From Ornithinibacillus contaminans (lineage in GTDB: Bacteria; Bacillota; Bacilli; Bacillales; Amphibacillaceae), in assembly GCF_001038425.2 (NCBI RefSeq), contig NZ_LDPV02000024.1, positions 1-64,000 of the forward strand: DNA of 64,000 nucleotides. Direction: 5' to 3'. Positions 25,437 to 35,888 of the stretch are shown in pieces; within the stretch, counting starts at the first letter, position 1, and the number at the start of each line of letters is the position of its first letter. The translations under genes were made by a program, and so were the position numbers. Under the pieces are notes generated by a model. The model was given only the letters and a program-made list of their open reading frames with translations. It was not told the origin of the DNA and ran no database searches.

Positions 25437-26369
25437 TTAGCGGTTAAGAAATCCTGCTAAATTAGTAAAAATCTCTGCAAAATAATCATCACTTGCTTCC
25501 GGATTTGCATGATACCACTTAACATCCATTTTATTTTTAAACCATGTGTACTGTCTTTTTGCGTATCTTCTCGAATTACGCTTGAGTAATGCAATTGCTT
25601 CTTCTAAAGCAACCTCACCTTTTACATAAGGGATAAGCTCTTTATAGCCAATCGCTTTCATTGATTGATAGTTTTCATACCCTTCTACAAGAAGGGATCT
25701 GACTTCTTCTATTAAACCATCTTCAATCATCTGATCTATTCGCTGATTAATCCGATTGTACAATACATCTCTTTCCATCGTTAGCCCAATAAGCATACTA
25801 TCATACGGTGTATCATCAGATTGCTGCTGCTGATATTCCGTCATTGTGAGCCCAGTCTTTTCCAATACCTCTAACGCTCGAATTACGCGCCTAGTATTAT
25901 TCGGATGAATCCTACTTGCCTGTATCGGATCAACTTGTTGCAGTCGCTTGAATAGAGCATCAATACCGTGTTGTTCCAGTTCCGCTTCTAACTGCTTGGT
26001 TAGCGAGTCATCACGCTTCTCACTTGAAAAATTATAATCATATAAAACCGCTTGTATGTATAACCCACTGCCGCCCACAATTATCGGGACTTTGTTACGC
26101 CCCGTAATTTCTTTTATGTATTGCTGTACATATTCCTTAAAATCCGCTACTGAAAATGCTTCGTCTGGTTGTTTTAAATCGAGCAAGTGATGGGGAATAC
26201 CTTCCATTTCCTCTGGTTTAATCTTAGCAGTACCAATATCCATTCCTTTATATACCTGCATCGAGTCACCACTAATAATTTCCCCGTTAAATTTCTTTGC
26301 CACTTCTATACTTAACTTTGTTTTACCGACTGCGGTTGGTCCAACAATCGATACTACCTTTTGCTTCAT
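25437..26369 (-). CDS. miaA: tRNA dimethylallyltransferase MiaA
   Basis: Adds the dimethylallyl group to N6 of adenosine 37 in tRNAs reading UNN codons, the substrate later methylthiolated by MiaB, which is also encoded in this window (32.8-34.3 kb). The 310 residues start with the P-loop GPTAVGKTKLS (residues 10-20), then SGDSMQVYKGMDIGTAK and the catalytic DFKEYVQQYI region; the C-terminal zinc-free RYAKRQYTWFKNK is the tRNA-binding end. It lies between dps and hfq. Confidence 0.96.
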   Translation of the reverse strand: MKQKVVSIVGPTAVGKTKLSIEVAKKFNGEIISGDSMQVYKGMDIGTAKIKPEEMEGIPHHLLDLKQPDEAFSVADFKEYVQQYIKEITGRNKVPIIVGGSGLYIQAVLYDYNFSSEKRDDSLTKQLEAELEQHGIDALFKRLQQVDPIQASRIHPNNTRRVIRALEVLEKTGLTMTEYQQQQSDDTPYDSMLIGLTMERDVLYNRINQRIDQMIEDGLIEEVRSLLVEGYENYQSMKAIGYKELIPYVKGEVALEEAIALLKRNSRRYAKRQYTWFKNKMDVKWYHANPEASDDYFAEIFTNLAGFLNR

Positions 26370-26395
26370 CCTTATTCCCCTAAAAAATAATACTT

Positions 26396-26845
26396 TTATT
26401 TATATGCACGATATGCCGATAACATCCATCGATATTTTTCGTAATCTCCAACAAGTTTTACGAGCATATCTTTTGTAGGCTCATCATGTCGTTCTTCTGC
26501 GAACACATATCCTTGGTCACGAATCTCAGTAATCAGCTGCTTAAAATCATTGGCTAGCTGATCCATTAATTCTTCCTCTTTGTCATCCGCATTTGCTTCT
26601 ACCAAAGTCGTCTCTTTTAAATACTTTGACATCGTTGCTAATGGTTTCCCATCAATCATGAGAATCCGTTCGGCAACTTGATCGAGATCATTTGCAAATT
26701 TAGTATACATCTCTTCATACAAGGCATGGAGCTGAAAAAAATGCTTTCCTTGCACAAACCAGTGATAACGATGTAATTTAACATACATGACAAATTGATT
26801 CGATAATAATTGGTTTAAAAAATTGATTAATTGTTGATTTTCCAC
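26396..26845 (-). CDS. dps: Dps/ferritin-like DNA-protecting protein
   Basis: A 149-residue four-helix Dps protein that would form a 12-mer, oxidise Fe(II) with peroxide and shield DNA. Ferroxidase residues are in place: H28 (RYHWFVQG), H40, D55 and E59 in the helix FANDLDQVAERIL. It starts with GTG at 26845 behind AAAGGTGAAG. It is inserted in the mutL-miaA interval, where B. subtilis has no dps, and stands 88 nt after mutL and 26 nt before miaA, so it is probably part of that unit. Whether it is nearer to MrgA or Dps is not decided. Confidence 0.92.
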   Translation of the reverse strand: MENQQLINFLNQLLSNQFVMYVKLHRYHWFVQGKHFFQLHALYEEMYTKFANDLDQVAERILMIDGKPLATMSKYLKETTLVEANADDKEEELMDQLANDFKQLITEIRDQGYVFAEERHDEPTKDMLVKLVGDYEKYRWMLSAYRAYK

Positions 26846-26933
26846 CTACACTTCACCTTTCACGTCAAGATTCATCAATCAGACGTCATAGCCTCTTCTT
26901 TAGCATTTGCGAAGTGCGGTGGAAATATACCTA

Positions 26934-28814
26934 TTACATGACTCTTTTGAACATTTTTTCCAGTTCATACGTGGTGAAATGAACAATAATTGGTCTACCA
27001 TGTGGACACGTGAATGGATCAGTCGTTTTCCTTAAATCCTCAAGGAGTCGAAACATATCCTCCTGATTCAAGTAATGGTTCGCCTTAATTGATCGTTTAC
27101 AAGACATCAATATAGCTGCACTCTCACGGATAGCCTCAACATCAATCCGTTCATCATGCATAATCTGTTCTATCATTTCCCGAATAACTTCTTCTTCAAA
27201 CCCATTCGGGAACCAGTTTGGGTAGGCACGTATAATAAAGGTCTGATTACCGAAATCCTCTAAAAATAACCCGACTTTTTCCAAATCTTCTTTATAATGT
27301 TCAATGAAAATCGCTTCTTGCTTAGAAAACTCAAAGGTAATAGGTAGCAACAATTCCTGAAGTTCATTCGTTGTTTGCCCCAGTTTTTTCTTAAAAAATT
27401 CGTACTTAACTCGTTCTTGGGCAGCATGTTGATCAATCATATAAAAACCATTTTCATTTTGCGCAAGGATATACGTACCATGTAATTGCCCAATTGGATA
27501 CATGGTAGGAACACGCTGTTCTGGGGCTAGTTTTTCCTCGTGCTCGTTGGTTGCTGTAACGGTATTTCTGCCTCGATCCTGCTCTTGGATAATCCATTCT
27601 TCGTTTCTTACTTCAGGAAGAATCTCCTGTTCCACAACATTCGTCGTTTGATATGGAATGTTCTTTTCCATGGCAGGTTCAGGCTGATATGGTTTGGTTA
27701 CTAGATTCGTTTGCTCATTGCGTTGTTCCCACAAGGTGTTTTCCCCTCGTTTAACATCATCAAAGTTCATGGAGTGTTGAACAGACTGCTGTGGTTTCAC
27801 AACTGGTTTTTGCTCAATTTCAGGAATTAGTCGCGTTTGCCTAAAGGTTGACCGGATTAATTCTTCAACAACCGAAAATAATTCCTTATCCTTACTAAAT
27901 CTTGCTTCTAATTTCGTAGGATGGACATTGACATCGATTAGAATTGGATCCATTTCTATCGACAATACAACAATCGGTGAGCGACCAATTGGTAATAACG
28001 TATGATAGCCTCGAATAATCGCTTGTGTTAACGGGATACTCTTAATATATCTACCATTTAAAATGATGGAAATATAAGATCTAGAGGCTCTTGTAATCTC
28101 TGGCTTAGCAATAAACCCAGTAATTTTGAAGTCTAAGGTCTCTTTTTGCACAGAGAGCATTTTTCGAGCAACACCCATCCCATAGATTTGCGCAATGACT
28201 TGGAGCATATCACCTGTACCCGGTGTACTAAATAATGGTTTGCCATTATGTGTTGCCTCGAAGCGAATTTCTGGATGTGCTAAAGCGAGACGATTCAATA
28301 AATCTGTAATATGGCCAAGCTCGGTATGGATCGTTTTCATATATTTTAAGCGGGCGGGTGTATTGAAAAACAAATCCGCTATCGTGATTTCGGTTCCTTT
28401 TCTGGCATCACTTTTACTCCGTTCCACAACCTTTCCGCCTTCTAACGAGAGGAAAGTACCAGCTGAATCACCTTGGGAGGTTTTGATGGTTAATCTACTA
28501 ACCGAGGCAATACTCGCAAGTGCCTCCCCACGAAATCCTAGCGTATTCACATGAAATAAATCTGCTTCATTTCGTATTTTACTAGTAGCGTGACGAAGGA
28601 AGGCTCTTTCAACATCCTCCTCCTCCATGCCGTCTCCGTTATCGGTAATTCGGATTTGCTCTAATCCTGCTTCTAAAACTTCAATCTTTATCCAAGTGCT
28701 ATTTGCATCGATACTATTCTCAATTAATTCCTTTACGACAGAGGCTGGTCGCTCCACAACCTCGCCTGCCGCAATCTTATTGGCTAATGTATCTGGCATT
28801 TGAAATATTTTCAT
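26934..28814 (-). CDS. mutL: DNA mismatch repair protein MutL
   Basis: Mismatch-repair GHKL ATPase and endonuclease that links MutS to strand incision. The 626 residues show the N-terminal motifs [17 protein letters not shown] and [10 protein letters not shown] (ending near residue 100), a variable linker (about 330-430), and a C-terminal dimerisation domain with the nuclease metal motif [14 protein letters not shown] and the CPHGRP element near the end. It starts 25 nt after mutS. Confidence 0.97.
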   Translation of the reverse strand: MKIFQMPDTLANKIAAGEVVERPASVVKELIENSIDANSTWIKIEVLEAGLEQIRITDNGDGMEEEDVERAFLRHATSKIRNEADLFHVNTLGFRGEALASIASVSRLTIKTSQGDSAGTFLSLEGGKVVERSKSDARKGTEITIADLFFNTPARLKYMKTIHTELGHITDLLNRLALAHPEIRFEATHNGKPLFSTPGTGDMLQVIAQIYGMGVARKMLSVQKETLDFKITGFIAKPEITRASRSYISIILNGRYIKSIPLTQAIIRGYHTLLPIGRSPIVVLSIEMDPILIDVNVHPTKLEARFSKDKELFSVVEELIRSTFRQTRLIPEIEQKPVVKPQQSVQHSMNFDDVKRGENTLWEQRNEQTNLVTKPYQPEPAMEKNIPYQTTNVVEQEILPEVRNEEWIIQEQDRGRNTVTATNEHEEKLAPEQRVPTMYPIGQLHGTYILAQNENGFYMIDQHAAQERVKYEFFKKKLGQTTNELQELLLPITFEFSKQEAIFIEHYKEDLEKVGLFLEDFGNQTFIIRAYPNWFPNGFEEEVIREMIEQIMHDERIDVEAIRESAAILMSCKRSIKANHYLNQEDMFRLLEDLRKTTDPFTCPHGRPIIVHFTTYELEKMFKRVM

Positions 28815-28839
28815 GTGGATAAACCCTTTCTAACCAAGC

Positions 28840-31434
28840 TTATTTGGCTGGCTGTTTTTGTTTTAGCTTTTTTTGTAAACGATGCAGCTCATTCATCGCT
28901 TGAATCGGTGTCAGTTCAAACAGATCGATTTGGCTTAATTCTGCCACGATTTGTTCGGTCGCGCGAGTACTAGTTGAACTAGTACTCGTTGAATTCGACG
29001 TCTCGTCAAAGAAGGATAATTGATCCGTTTCATTTGGTTGCACCACTGTCTCAGGTAATTCATTATTCTCTAGACCAGTAAGAATGACACTCGCTCGCTC
29101 AATCAAGGGTTCTGGTAAGCTCGCTAGCTTCGCAACATGAATACCATAACTTTTATCTGCTGCGCCCTCTCTAATTTGATGTAAGAATACGACATTTCCT
29201 TCATATTCTTCTGCACGAACATGAATATTGCGAAGTCGTGGTAAGCTCTCCTCTAATGCGGTTAATTCATGATAGTGCGTCGAAAATAATGTCTTGGCAT
29301 GGATATGGTTATGAATATACTCAACAATTGCTTGCGCTAGGGCCATCCCATCATAGGTACTTGTCCCACGTCCAATTTCATCTAAGAGAATTAAACTTCT
29401 TTCCGTTGCATGGGAGATTGCATGATTTGCCTCCAACATTTCCACCATGAACGTGCTTTGGCCAGAAACTAAATCATCTGCTGCACCAATCCGGGTAAAT
29501 ATTTGGTCAAACATAATCAATTCTGCTGCATCACACGGAACAAAGCAACCAATCTGTCCCATAATAACAATTAACGCAAGCTGTCTCATATACGTGCTTT
29601 TACCAGACATGTTTGGACCCGTAATTAACAGGACACTTTTTTCATCGTCTAGTGTAATATCATTAGGAACAAACGTACCATCACCCATTACTTGCTCAAT
29701 AACCGGATGACGACCGTTTTTAATCACTAGCTTTTTCTCCACAAATGTCGGTCGCTTATAATTGTTTGCCTCACTAACCGTTGCAAATGCTTGGAGTACG
29801 TCAATTTTACTAATCACATCTGCCAAATACTGTAACTTCGGAATTTGCTCTTTTATTTGCTCCCGAATTTCCGTGAATAACGTGTATTCTAATTCAACAC
29901 TTTTTTCTTCTGCCTCCAGAATTAATTGTTCCTTTTCTTTTAGTTCTGGAGTAATAAAGCGCTCAGCATTAGTCAATGTCTGCTTCCGCTCATACTTCCC
30001 TTCTGGCAACAGGTGTAGGTTTGCTTTTGTTACTTCGATATAGTAGCCGAACACACGATTATAGCCTATCTTTAAGGACTTAATATTTGTTTCTTGTTTT
30101 TCCTGCTGTTCAAGCTCTGCAATCCACTGTTTTCCGTTTCGTGACGCATAACGGTACTTGTCTAATTGCTCATGATACCCATCTTTAATAATGGACCCTT
30201 CCTTAATAGAAATTGGTGGATCCTCTACTATACTAGCCTCCAGCCTATCTACTAAATCACTAGGATATTCCAGCAAATTAGCAAGCTCTTTAATCTGTTT
30301 ATGGTCAAATTGCGCTAATAACGCTTTGATCTCTGGAATTTTCAATAATGACTTCTTCAATTGGATTAGATCTCGAGCATTTACATTTCCAAACGCGATT
30401 CTTCCAGCCAATCGTTCTAAATCATACACGGACTTTAAGCTTTCTCGTAAAGTGTCTCGTTCCATAAAGGCTTGATAAAAACCATCTACTGCCTCCAAGC
30501 GATTCTCAATTTGCTTTCGATCCAACAATGGCCGTTCTAACCATTTTTTCAGCATTCGTGAGCCCATCGCTGTTACCGTTTTATCCAAGACCCATAGCAG
30601 GCTACCATGTCTACCTTTTCGGAGAATGGTTTCGGTTAGTTCTAGATTACGCTTCGAATACATATCAAGCGATAAATAATGATTTAGCTCAATAATTTCT
30701 GCTTGTTTCAAATGATCAAGCGAGCGCTTTTGTGTATATTGAATATAGTTTAATAATCGACTGAACGATGTGATTAATCGTTCATCATTTAAATTCTCAC
30801 AAAGGTCACGATATTCGCCGTTAAATGATACTTCATCCTGGTAGGACAACGTAACCTGTAAGCGATTGGTTAATTGTTTTTTTAGCTCCTCTGGCAGCTC
30901 CGAAGATATGACAATCTCTTTAATCGGTTGATTATATAACTCATGAATAACCGCATCAAAGCCTAATGATATCGAAGCAATTCTGCTTTCTCCAGTCGAT
31001 AAATCACTATAAACAACCACATAGGTGCCATCATTAAAATGAGAAAGACTAGCAATGTAATTATTATTCCGTTCTGTTAACATGGAGCTTTCCATAACCG
31101 TTCCTGGAGTAATAAGCTGAACGACTTCTCGTTTTACCACTCCTTTTGCTGTTTTAGGGTCCTCCACTTGTTCACAGATGGCAACTTTATAGCCTTTTTC
31201 GACTAGTGTCTTAATATAATTTCCGGCAGCATGATACGGAACGCCACACATTGGTATCGGGTCGTCCTGTCCTGCATCCCGTTTCGTTAACGTGATCTCT
31301 AATTCTCGTGAAGCTTTTATCGCATCATCAAAAAACATCTCATAAAAATCGCCTAATCGGAAAAATAAAAAGGCATCTTTATAATCCGCTTTGATTGATA
31401 AATATTGTTCCATCATTGGTGTATATTTCGCCAT
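28840..31434 (-). CDS. mutS: DNA mismatch repair protein MutS
   Basis: Mismatch-recognition ATPase of 864 residues. The mismatch-wedge motif F30-Y31-E32 lies in [12 protein letters not shown]; the ABC-type ATPase has Walker [13 protein letters not shown] (about 600), [14 protein letters not shown] and the His loop FSTHYHELT; a C-terminal helical tail binds MutL/beta clamp. I use ATG 31434 with GGAGG 8 nt upstream; the frame reaches TTG at 31449, which overlaps that site. The linker near residue 815-825 is a Ser/Thr run encoded by an exact DNA palindrome. Confidence 0.97.
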   Translation of the reverse strand: MAKYTPMMEQYLSIKADYKDAFLFFRLGDFYEMFFDDAIKASRELEITLTKRDAGQDDPIPMCGVPYHAAGNYIKTLVEKGYKVAICEQVEDPKTAKGVVKREVVQLITPGTVMESSMLTERNNNYIASLSHFNDGTYVVVYSDLSTGESRIASISLGFDAVIHELYNQPIKEIVISSELPEELKKQLTNRLQVTLSYQDEVSFNGEYRDLCENLNDERLITSFSRLLNYIQYTQKRSLDHLKQAEIIELNHYLSLDMYSKRNLELTETILRKGRHGSLLWVLDKTVTAMGSRMLKKWLERPLLDRKQIENRLEAVDGFYQAFMERDTLRESLKSVYDLERLAGRIAFGNVNARDLIQLKKSLLKIPEIKALLAQFDHKQIKELANLLEYPSDLVDRLEASIVEDPPISIKEGSIIKDGYHEQLDKYRYASRNGKQWIAELEQQEKQETNIKSLKIGYNRVFGYYIEVTKANLHLLPEGKYERKQTLTNAERFITPELKEKEQLILEAEEKSVELEYTLFTEIREQIKEQIPKLQYLADVISKIDVLQAFATVSEANNYKRPTFVEKKLVIKNGRHPVIEQVMGDGTFVPNDITLDDEKSVLLITGPNMSGKSTYMRQLALIVIMGQIGCFVPCDAAELIMFDQIFTRIGAADDLVSGQSTFMVEMLEANHAISHATERSLILLDEIGRGTSTYDGMALAQAIVEYIHNHIHAKTLFSTHYHELTALEESLPRLRNIHVRAEEYEGNVVFLHQIREGAADKSYGIHVAKLASLPEPLIERASVILTGLENNELPETVVQPNETDQLSFFDETSNSTSTSSTSTRATEQIVAELSQIDLFELTPIQAMNELHRLQKKLKQKQPAK
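28964..28988. repeat. 25-bp palindrome in the mutS C-terminal linker
   Basis: Two perfect 12-bp inverted arms (28964-28975 and 28977-28988) around one base. It encodes part of the Ser/Thr-rich linker [10 protein letters not shown]. Confidence 0.9.
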
Positions 31435-31547
31435 TACAAAATCCTCCAAAAGCCTACATTTTATTCTATAATTATAGCATAAAATATTGTATAACGATTG
31501 CGTAGTTTCTTATTAAAAGGAACTTGACTATTGAGGGAAGAAAAAAA

Positions 31548-31572
31548 CTTACGAGGAATTTTCCCTCGTAAG
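31548..31572 (-). terminator. Terminator after cotE
   Basis: 9-bp stem CTTACGAGG/CCTCGTAAG (31548-31556, 31564-31572) followed on the minus strand by TTTTTTTC. Confidence 0.88.
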
Positions 31573-31576
31573 CTTA

Positions 31577-32149
31577 TTAGTCCTTATTTCTATTGCTACT
31601 CTCTAAGAAATCTGGATTTAGGTCAGTTAGTTCATCTTCCGTTACGGCATAATCCCAGCTTTCTTCTTCTTCAAATTTTACTTCCTTTGTATTGACACGA
31701 ACTAGAATCTTTGTTTCGCCTAGTACTTGAACTAAAAACTCACGTTCAATATCGACCAAAATCTTAGCACCTTGATTAGAGATTCTGCATTCCAAGCAAT
31801 TTGGCTGTTGTAGTACTTTACAAATCACATCATAATCATCATTTATGCAATTTTCATCTCGAATACCGAGCGGGATGTAATCCGTGTATGTTACACGCTC
31901 TGTAACAACTTCGGTTTTCGTGTTGTCGTTATAGGAATACCAAATGTTAATGTCGTAGCTTCCATTTACTTCGACGGTGTCTTCTGATTTTTTCTTGGCA
32001 TTATACAGATGATTAATTACCCAGCATCCAAGAATGCTTGTTGGTCTATGTGATGGCGAAACGGAATGAGTAGCCTGCGTGAATTTTTTTCCTTTGCCAA
32101 TAACCGCTTTTGTAATTATTTCTCGGTAGTCTTTATCTAGAAAACTCAT
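31577..32149 (-). CDS. cotE: Outer spore coat morphogenetic protein CotE
   Basis: Mother-cell protein that organises the outer coat. The chain from ATG 32149 (GAGGAGG 10 nt upstream) is 190 residues, near the B. subtilis 181; a longer frame to 32191 would contain the ribosome site. The family start ([16 protein letters not shown]), the [15 protein letters not shown] segment and the acidic tail ([19 protein letters not shown]) are clear. Expression should be under sigma E and then sigma K; I could not fix a promoter. It precedes mutS as in B. subtilis but is isolated by terminators. Confidence 0.95.
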   Translation of the reverse strand: MSFLDKDYREIITKAVIGKGKKFTQATHSVSPSHRPTSILGCWVINHLYNAKKKSEDTVEVNGSYDINIWYSYNDNTKTEVVTERVTYTDYIPLGIRDENCINDDYDVICKVLQQPNCLECRISNQGAKILVDIEREFLVQVLGETKILVRVNTKEVKFEEEESWDYAVTEDELTDLNPDFLESSNRNKD

Positions 32150-32300
32150 AATTACGTTTACCTCCTCTTTTTTCATAGTCATTTTATGCAAGACAAATAC
32201 CTAAAGTGCATAAGGATTCTACGAAAGGTCACGAAGAAAAAAATAAATTTGGGCTAAACCCTGTTATACCCAACCAATCCAGTGTTTTACACCACAAAAA

Positions 32301-32326
32301 AACAAGTGAGAATTATCCCACTTGTT
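32301..32326 (-). terminator. Terminator after ricA
   Basis: Stem AACAAGTG.../CACTTGTT (32301-32308, 32319-32326), extended by a G:U pair on the minus strand, then TTTTTTTG. Confidence 0.88.
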
Positions 32327-32339
32327 CTTTACCTATATA

Positions 32340-32768
32340 CTATTGCTCGCAACTTACACTATTTTTCTCTCCTGAAGCGGTCTTTCCTGATAATGGATCA
32401 CCACCAGTTGATTCGATCACTTTATTGGTAACCTCACGTGCAATGGTACCGGAAACAAGCTGCAGTACATCATTGACTACTATCTGCGTTTCTTTAAACT
32501 CCTGAACAATCGGAATCGCATCGATTTCTTCTTGCAAGCGATCGATTTCTTCCTCGATTCGTTTTAAAGCCTCTCTTTTTTCATAAGCTTGAAAATTAAC
32601 AGCCTGCTTTTGTAAGGTTTTAATCTTTTGGATTAATTTTTGTACCTTATTATTTTCGTTTAATTTCGCTTCAACCTGCTTAAAGCGATCAATTTCTTCT
32701 GTATTAGCAAGCATTTCTGCTAAACGCTTTGCTTCATCCAATATTTGTGTACGTGTATATTCTGCCAT
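32340..32768 (-). CDS. ricA: Y-complex subunit RicA (YmcA)
   Basis: Soluble helical YlbF/YmcA-family protein; in B. subtilis RicA, RicF and RicT form a complex needed for sporulation, competence, biofilm formation and RNase Y-directed mRNA maturation. The 142 residues are nearly all helix with a basic heptad region (KLIQKIKTLQKQAVNFQAYEKRE split over 50-75) and the conserved tail STGGDPLSGKT. One Cys is near the C-terminus (NSVSCEQ), the place where RicA contributes to an iron-sulfur cluster. It follows miaB without a gap, as usual. Confidence 0.94.
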   Translation of the reverse strand: MAEYTRTQILDEAKRLAEMLANTEEIDRFKQVEAKLNENNKVQKLIQKIKTLQKQAVNFQAYEKREALKRIEEEIDRLQEEIDAIPIVQEFKETQIVVNDVLQLVSGTIAREVTNKVIESTGGDPLSGKTASGEKNSVSCEQ

Positions 32769-34346
32769 TTAGTTCACCTCTACTGTTTTTTCCACCATAA
32801 CGCCATTTAATGACCATGTCTTGGCTTCCGTTATGGTTACGTCTACAATCTTTCCGATTGCAGCATTTGGTCCTTTAAAATTAACTAATTTATTTTTTTC
32901 TGTGTAGCCTGCTAGTACGTTTGGATCCTTTTTGCTTTCGCCTTCTACAAGCACCTTAACCGTCTTTTGTTCATAGGACTTCATGGATGCCGCAGCTTGT
33001 TGGTTTACTAGCTCGTTTAGTCGGTATAAGCGTTGCTTTTTAACCTCTTCTGGTACATCATCCTGCTTCATAGCAGCTGGGGTTCCTTCACGAGGAGAAT
33101 AAATAAACGTATAAGCAGCCTCAAAGCCAACTTCTCGAACAAGAGACATCGTTTCTTCAAACTGTTCCTCCGTCTCGTTCGGGAATCCAACAATAATATC
33201 CGTAGTTAACGTTGCATTCGGAATAGCCTTTTTAATTTTTCGAACCAATTCTAAATAGTCCTCACGTGTGTATTTACGATTCATTCGTTTTAACACTTCA
33301 TTACTACCAGACTGTACTGGTAAATGAATATGATCAAGGAGATTTCCACCTTTTGCAAGTACTTCAATTAAATGATCATCAAAGTCACGTGGGTGTGAAG
33401 TTGTAAAGCGAACTCTTGGTATATCGATTTTATGGATATCATTCATTAAATCCCCAAACCGGTAATCCATATCCACAAAATCTTTTCCATATGCATTAAC
33501 ATTTTGTCCCAGTAAGGTTATCTCCTGATAGCCTTGTGCTGCCAGTTGACGAACTTCTTGGATAATGTCCTCAGGTCGACGACTTCTTTCTTTACCACGT
33601 GTCATTGGCACAATACAATAGGTACAAAACTTATCACAGCCATACATAATATTAACCCAGGCTTTTATTTTTCCATTACGTACCTTTGGAAGGTTTTCAA
33701 TGACGTCTCCTTCTTTAGACCATACCTCTACAACTTGAGCCTTACCAAACATTGCTTCCTTCACTAAATGTGGTAAGCGATGGATGTTATGGGTACCAAA
33801 CACAAGGTCGATATGCTGATGCTTCTTCATTATACGATCAACCACAGATTCTTCTTGGGACATACAGCCACAAACACCAAGAATTAAATCTGGTTTTTCC
33901 AGTTTTAATGGCTTTAAATGGCCAATTTCACCAAACACCTTATTTTCAGCATTTTCACGTATAGCACACGTGTTCAACAGAATTAAGTCCGCTTCATTTG
34001 TATCGGTAGTAGACTCATAACCCATTTCGGTTAAGATACCAGCAATAACCTCTGTATCATGTTCATTCATTTGACAACCATATGTACGAATCAAGAACTT
34101 CTTTCCTTTTCCGATCAACTGCATATCTTCTGGAATGGAAAAGTCATAATGAAACTGAACTTCTTCTCGACGTCGTTTCCGAGCTTGCTTTAAATCTGGC
34201 GGTTGATAACTAGTTTGAAAATATTTGGCAATCATTTCGTCACTAGACATTTGCTTTATTCGTTCTATATTATCATGATCCGATTTTACATCCACTGAAT
34301 CAACTTGCTTGATTTGAGCTTGTTCAAGACGTTGCTTTTCGTTCAT
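32769..34346 (-). CDS. miaB: tRNA-2-methylthio-N6-dimethylallyladenosine synthase MiaB
   Basis: Radical-SAM methylthiotransferase that completes ms2i6A37 in tRNA using MiaA's product. The 525 residues show the N-terminal UPF0004 cluster cysteines C91, C127 and C161, the radical-SAM triad C237, C241, C244 (GCDKFCTYC) and a C-terminal TRAM domain (about 450-520). A 70-residue N-terminal extension is normal for the Bacillus orthologue YmcB. Immediately upstream of ricA. Confidence 0.97.
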   Translation of the reverse strand: MNEKQRLEQAQIKQVDSVDVKSDHDNIERIKQMSSDEMIAKYFQTSYQPPDLKQARKRRREEVQFHYDFSIPEDMQLIGKGKKFLIRTYGCQMNEHDTEVIAGILTEMGYESTTDTNEADLILLNTCAIRENAENKVFGEIGHLKPLKLEKPDLILGVCGCMSQEESVVDRIMKKHQHIDLVFGTHNIHRLPHLVKEAMFGKAQVVEVWSKEGDVIENLPKVRNGKIKAWVNIMYGCDKFCTYCIVPMTRGKERSRRPEDIIQEVRQLAAQGYQEITLLGQNVNAYGKDFVDMDYRFGDLMNDIHKIDIPRVRFTTSHPRDFDDHLIEVLAKGGNLLDHIHLPVQSGSNEVLKRMNRKYTREDYLELVRKIKKAIPNATLTTDIIVGFPNETEEQFEETMSLVREVGFEAAYTFIYSPREGTPAAMKQDDVPEEVKKQRLYRLNELVNQQAAASMKSYEQKTVKVLVEGESKKDPNVLAGYTEKNKLVNFKGPNAAIGKIVDVTITEAKTWSLNGVMVEKTVEVN

Positions 34347-34515
34347 CAGACAATCTCCTTTCTTCTCAGGAAAAAAATTATGTAAAGGGTATTCATTACT
34401 ACAGTATAAAGCCTTTTACTCAATTTAACAATAATTGTGAGAAAACGTATTATTGAACAACAACTATTCATGCAAGTATGAACGATATTATGTAACTTCT
34501 GCCCTAAAATAAAAA

Positions 34516-34539
34516 AGTGCTACGCAAATGCGCAACACT
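34516..34539 (-). terminator. Terminator after spoVS
   Basis: Minus-strand AGTGTTGCGCA pairs with TGCGTAGCACT using two G:U pairs, then TTTTTTA. Confidence 0.8.
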
Positions 34540-34558
34540 CATCTTACCTACAATTTCA

Positions 34559-34819
34559 TTATCTAGGTTCAACAATTAATTTAATCGCTGTCCGTTCTTC
34601 ATTATCAATCATGATGTCAGTAAAGGCTGGAATACAAATTAAATCAACACCACTAGGGGCCACAAATCCTCGTGCGATAGCAACTGCTTTCACGGCTTGG
34701 TTCAATGCACCAGCGCCGATAGCCTGGATTTCCGCTGTGCCACGTTCACGTAATACATTCGCAAGTGCTCCTGCTACTGAATTAGGATTTGATTTTGCTG
34801 AGACTTTTAATATTTCCAT
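34559..34819 (-). CDS. spoVS: Stage V sporulation protein S
   Basis: Small (86 aa) Alba-like nucleic-acid-binding protein; loss in B. subtilis blocks spores at stage V. The sequence MEILKVSAKSNPNSVAGALA at the start and IGAGALNQAVKAVAIARGFV in the middle are almost invariant in the family. Start ATG 34819 follows AGGAGG by 8 nt; an upstream in-frame start would absorb the ribosome site. It lies behind ymdB, as in B. subtilis, with a 111-nt gap that may hold a sigma H promoter (not identified). Confidence 0.97.
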   Translation of the reverse strand: MEILKVSAKSNPNSVAGALANVLRERGTAEIQAIGAGALNQAVKAVAIARGFVAPSGVDLICIPAFTDIMIDNEERTAIKLIVEPR

Positions 34820-34948
34820 TACTAGTACCTCCTTCATTTCCTATTATAGTTCTAATGCTACTATATTCTTGGAGACGTTAGCTTATAACCTTATTATGCA
34901 TCAAGAATTCAAAAAATTCAAATTTTCTCGGTTGGTAAGATTTGTAAT

Positions 34949-35746
34949 TTAACCAAAAAAAGGATGATCTTCATTAATCATAATCCGTTCGATACTAGTT
35001 GCTTTTCCATTACTTTCATCAATTGTAATGACGACACCATTTAATTGTGTTCTTCCTACTTTATCTGGTTCAAATCGCACTGGTAAACTCGTTAAAAATT
35101 TCTTTATAACCGCATCTCGTTCAACACCTAATATTCCGTCATACGGTCCTGTCATTCCTACATCAGTAATATATGCCGTACCATTTGGTAAAATGCGATT
35201 ATCTGCCGTTTGCGTGTGCGTATGTGTCCCAACGACAGCACTAACTCTACCATCTACATACCATCCCATTGCTTGTTTTTCACTTGTTGCTTCGGCATGA
35301 AAATCAAGAAATAGTAGATCTGTTCGCTTTTTTGCCTGCGCTATAAGCTCATCAACCTTTTTAAATGGGTCATCAATAGCTGGTAAAAAAGTACGTCCTT
35401 GTAAGTTTATTACCGCTAATTCTGCCCCATTTAAATTAATAAACGTTAATCCTTTTCCAGGTGTTCCTTCCGGGAAATTGGCTGGTCGAATTAAATTTTT
35501 TGCATCATCAATAAACTCAAAGATATCCTTTTTATCCCAAGTATGGTTCCCCATAGTAATTACTTGTGCACCTAATCCCATGAATTGCTTATATATCTTT
35601 TCGGTAATCCCTTTTCCGGACGCTGCATTTTCTCCATTGATTATAACAGCATTCGGTTTATACTTTTCTTTTAACTTTGGTAAATATTCTTGTACCATAT
35701 CTCTACCCGGTGAACCAAATACGTCACCGATAAATAATATCTTCAT
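34949..35746 (-). CDS. ymdB: Metallophosphodiesterase YmdB
   Basis: Dimetal calcineurin-fold phosphodiesterase active on 2',3'-cyclic nucleotides, affecting biofilm and motility decisions in B. subtilis. The 265 residues carry the metal ligands in GDVFGSPGRD (D8), INGENAASG (E39/N40 region), MGNHTWDKK (N67/H68 region), DFHAEATSEK and GTHTHTQTAD. It lies between rny and spoVS, as expected. Its mRNA ends without a clear terminator before spoVS. Confidence 0.96.
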   Translation of the reverse strand: MKILFIGDVFGSPGRDMVQEYLPKLKEKYKPNAVIINGENAASGKGITEKIYKQFMGLGAQVITMGNHTWDKKDIFEFIDDAKNLIRPANFPEGTPGKGLTFINLNGAELAVINLQGRTFLPAIDDPFKKVDELIAQAKKRTDLLFLDFHAEATSEKQAMGWYVDGRVSAVVGTHTHTQTADNRILPNGTAYITDVGMTGPYDGILGVERDAVIKKFLTSLPVRFEPDKVGRTQLNGVVITIDESNGKATSIERIMINEDHPFFG

Positions 35747-35857
35747 GTTTCATTCATCCTATCTATCTAATATGTATGATTAAGTGTTTCATAACCTACC
35801 CTTAAAGTCAAAAAATTGCGGTTGCAAAACGCCTCTATGCAAAATTATGGTGAATAT

Positions 35858-35888
35858 AAAAGACGGAGCAAATGTGCTCCGCCTTTTT
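35858..35888 (-). terminator. Terminator at the rny stop codon
   Basis: CGGAGC/GCTCCG core (35864-35869, 35876-35881), extended by A:T pairs to about 35858-35888; the stem reaches the rny stop codon and is followed on the minus strand by TCTTTTATATTC. Confidence 0.8.

Noticed and set aside
35200-35240. GTGTGCGTATGTG simple repeat in ymdB
   Set aside because: It encodes the conserved metal-binding GTHTHTQT segment, so it is explained by protein function.
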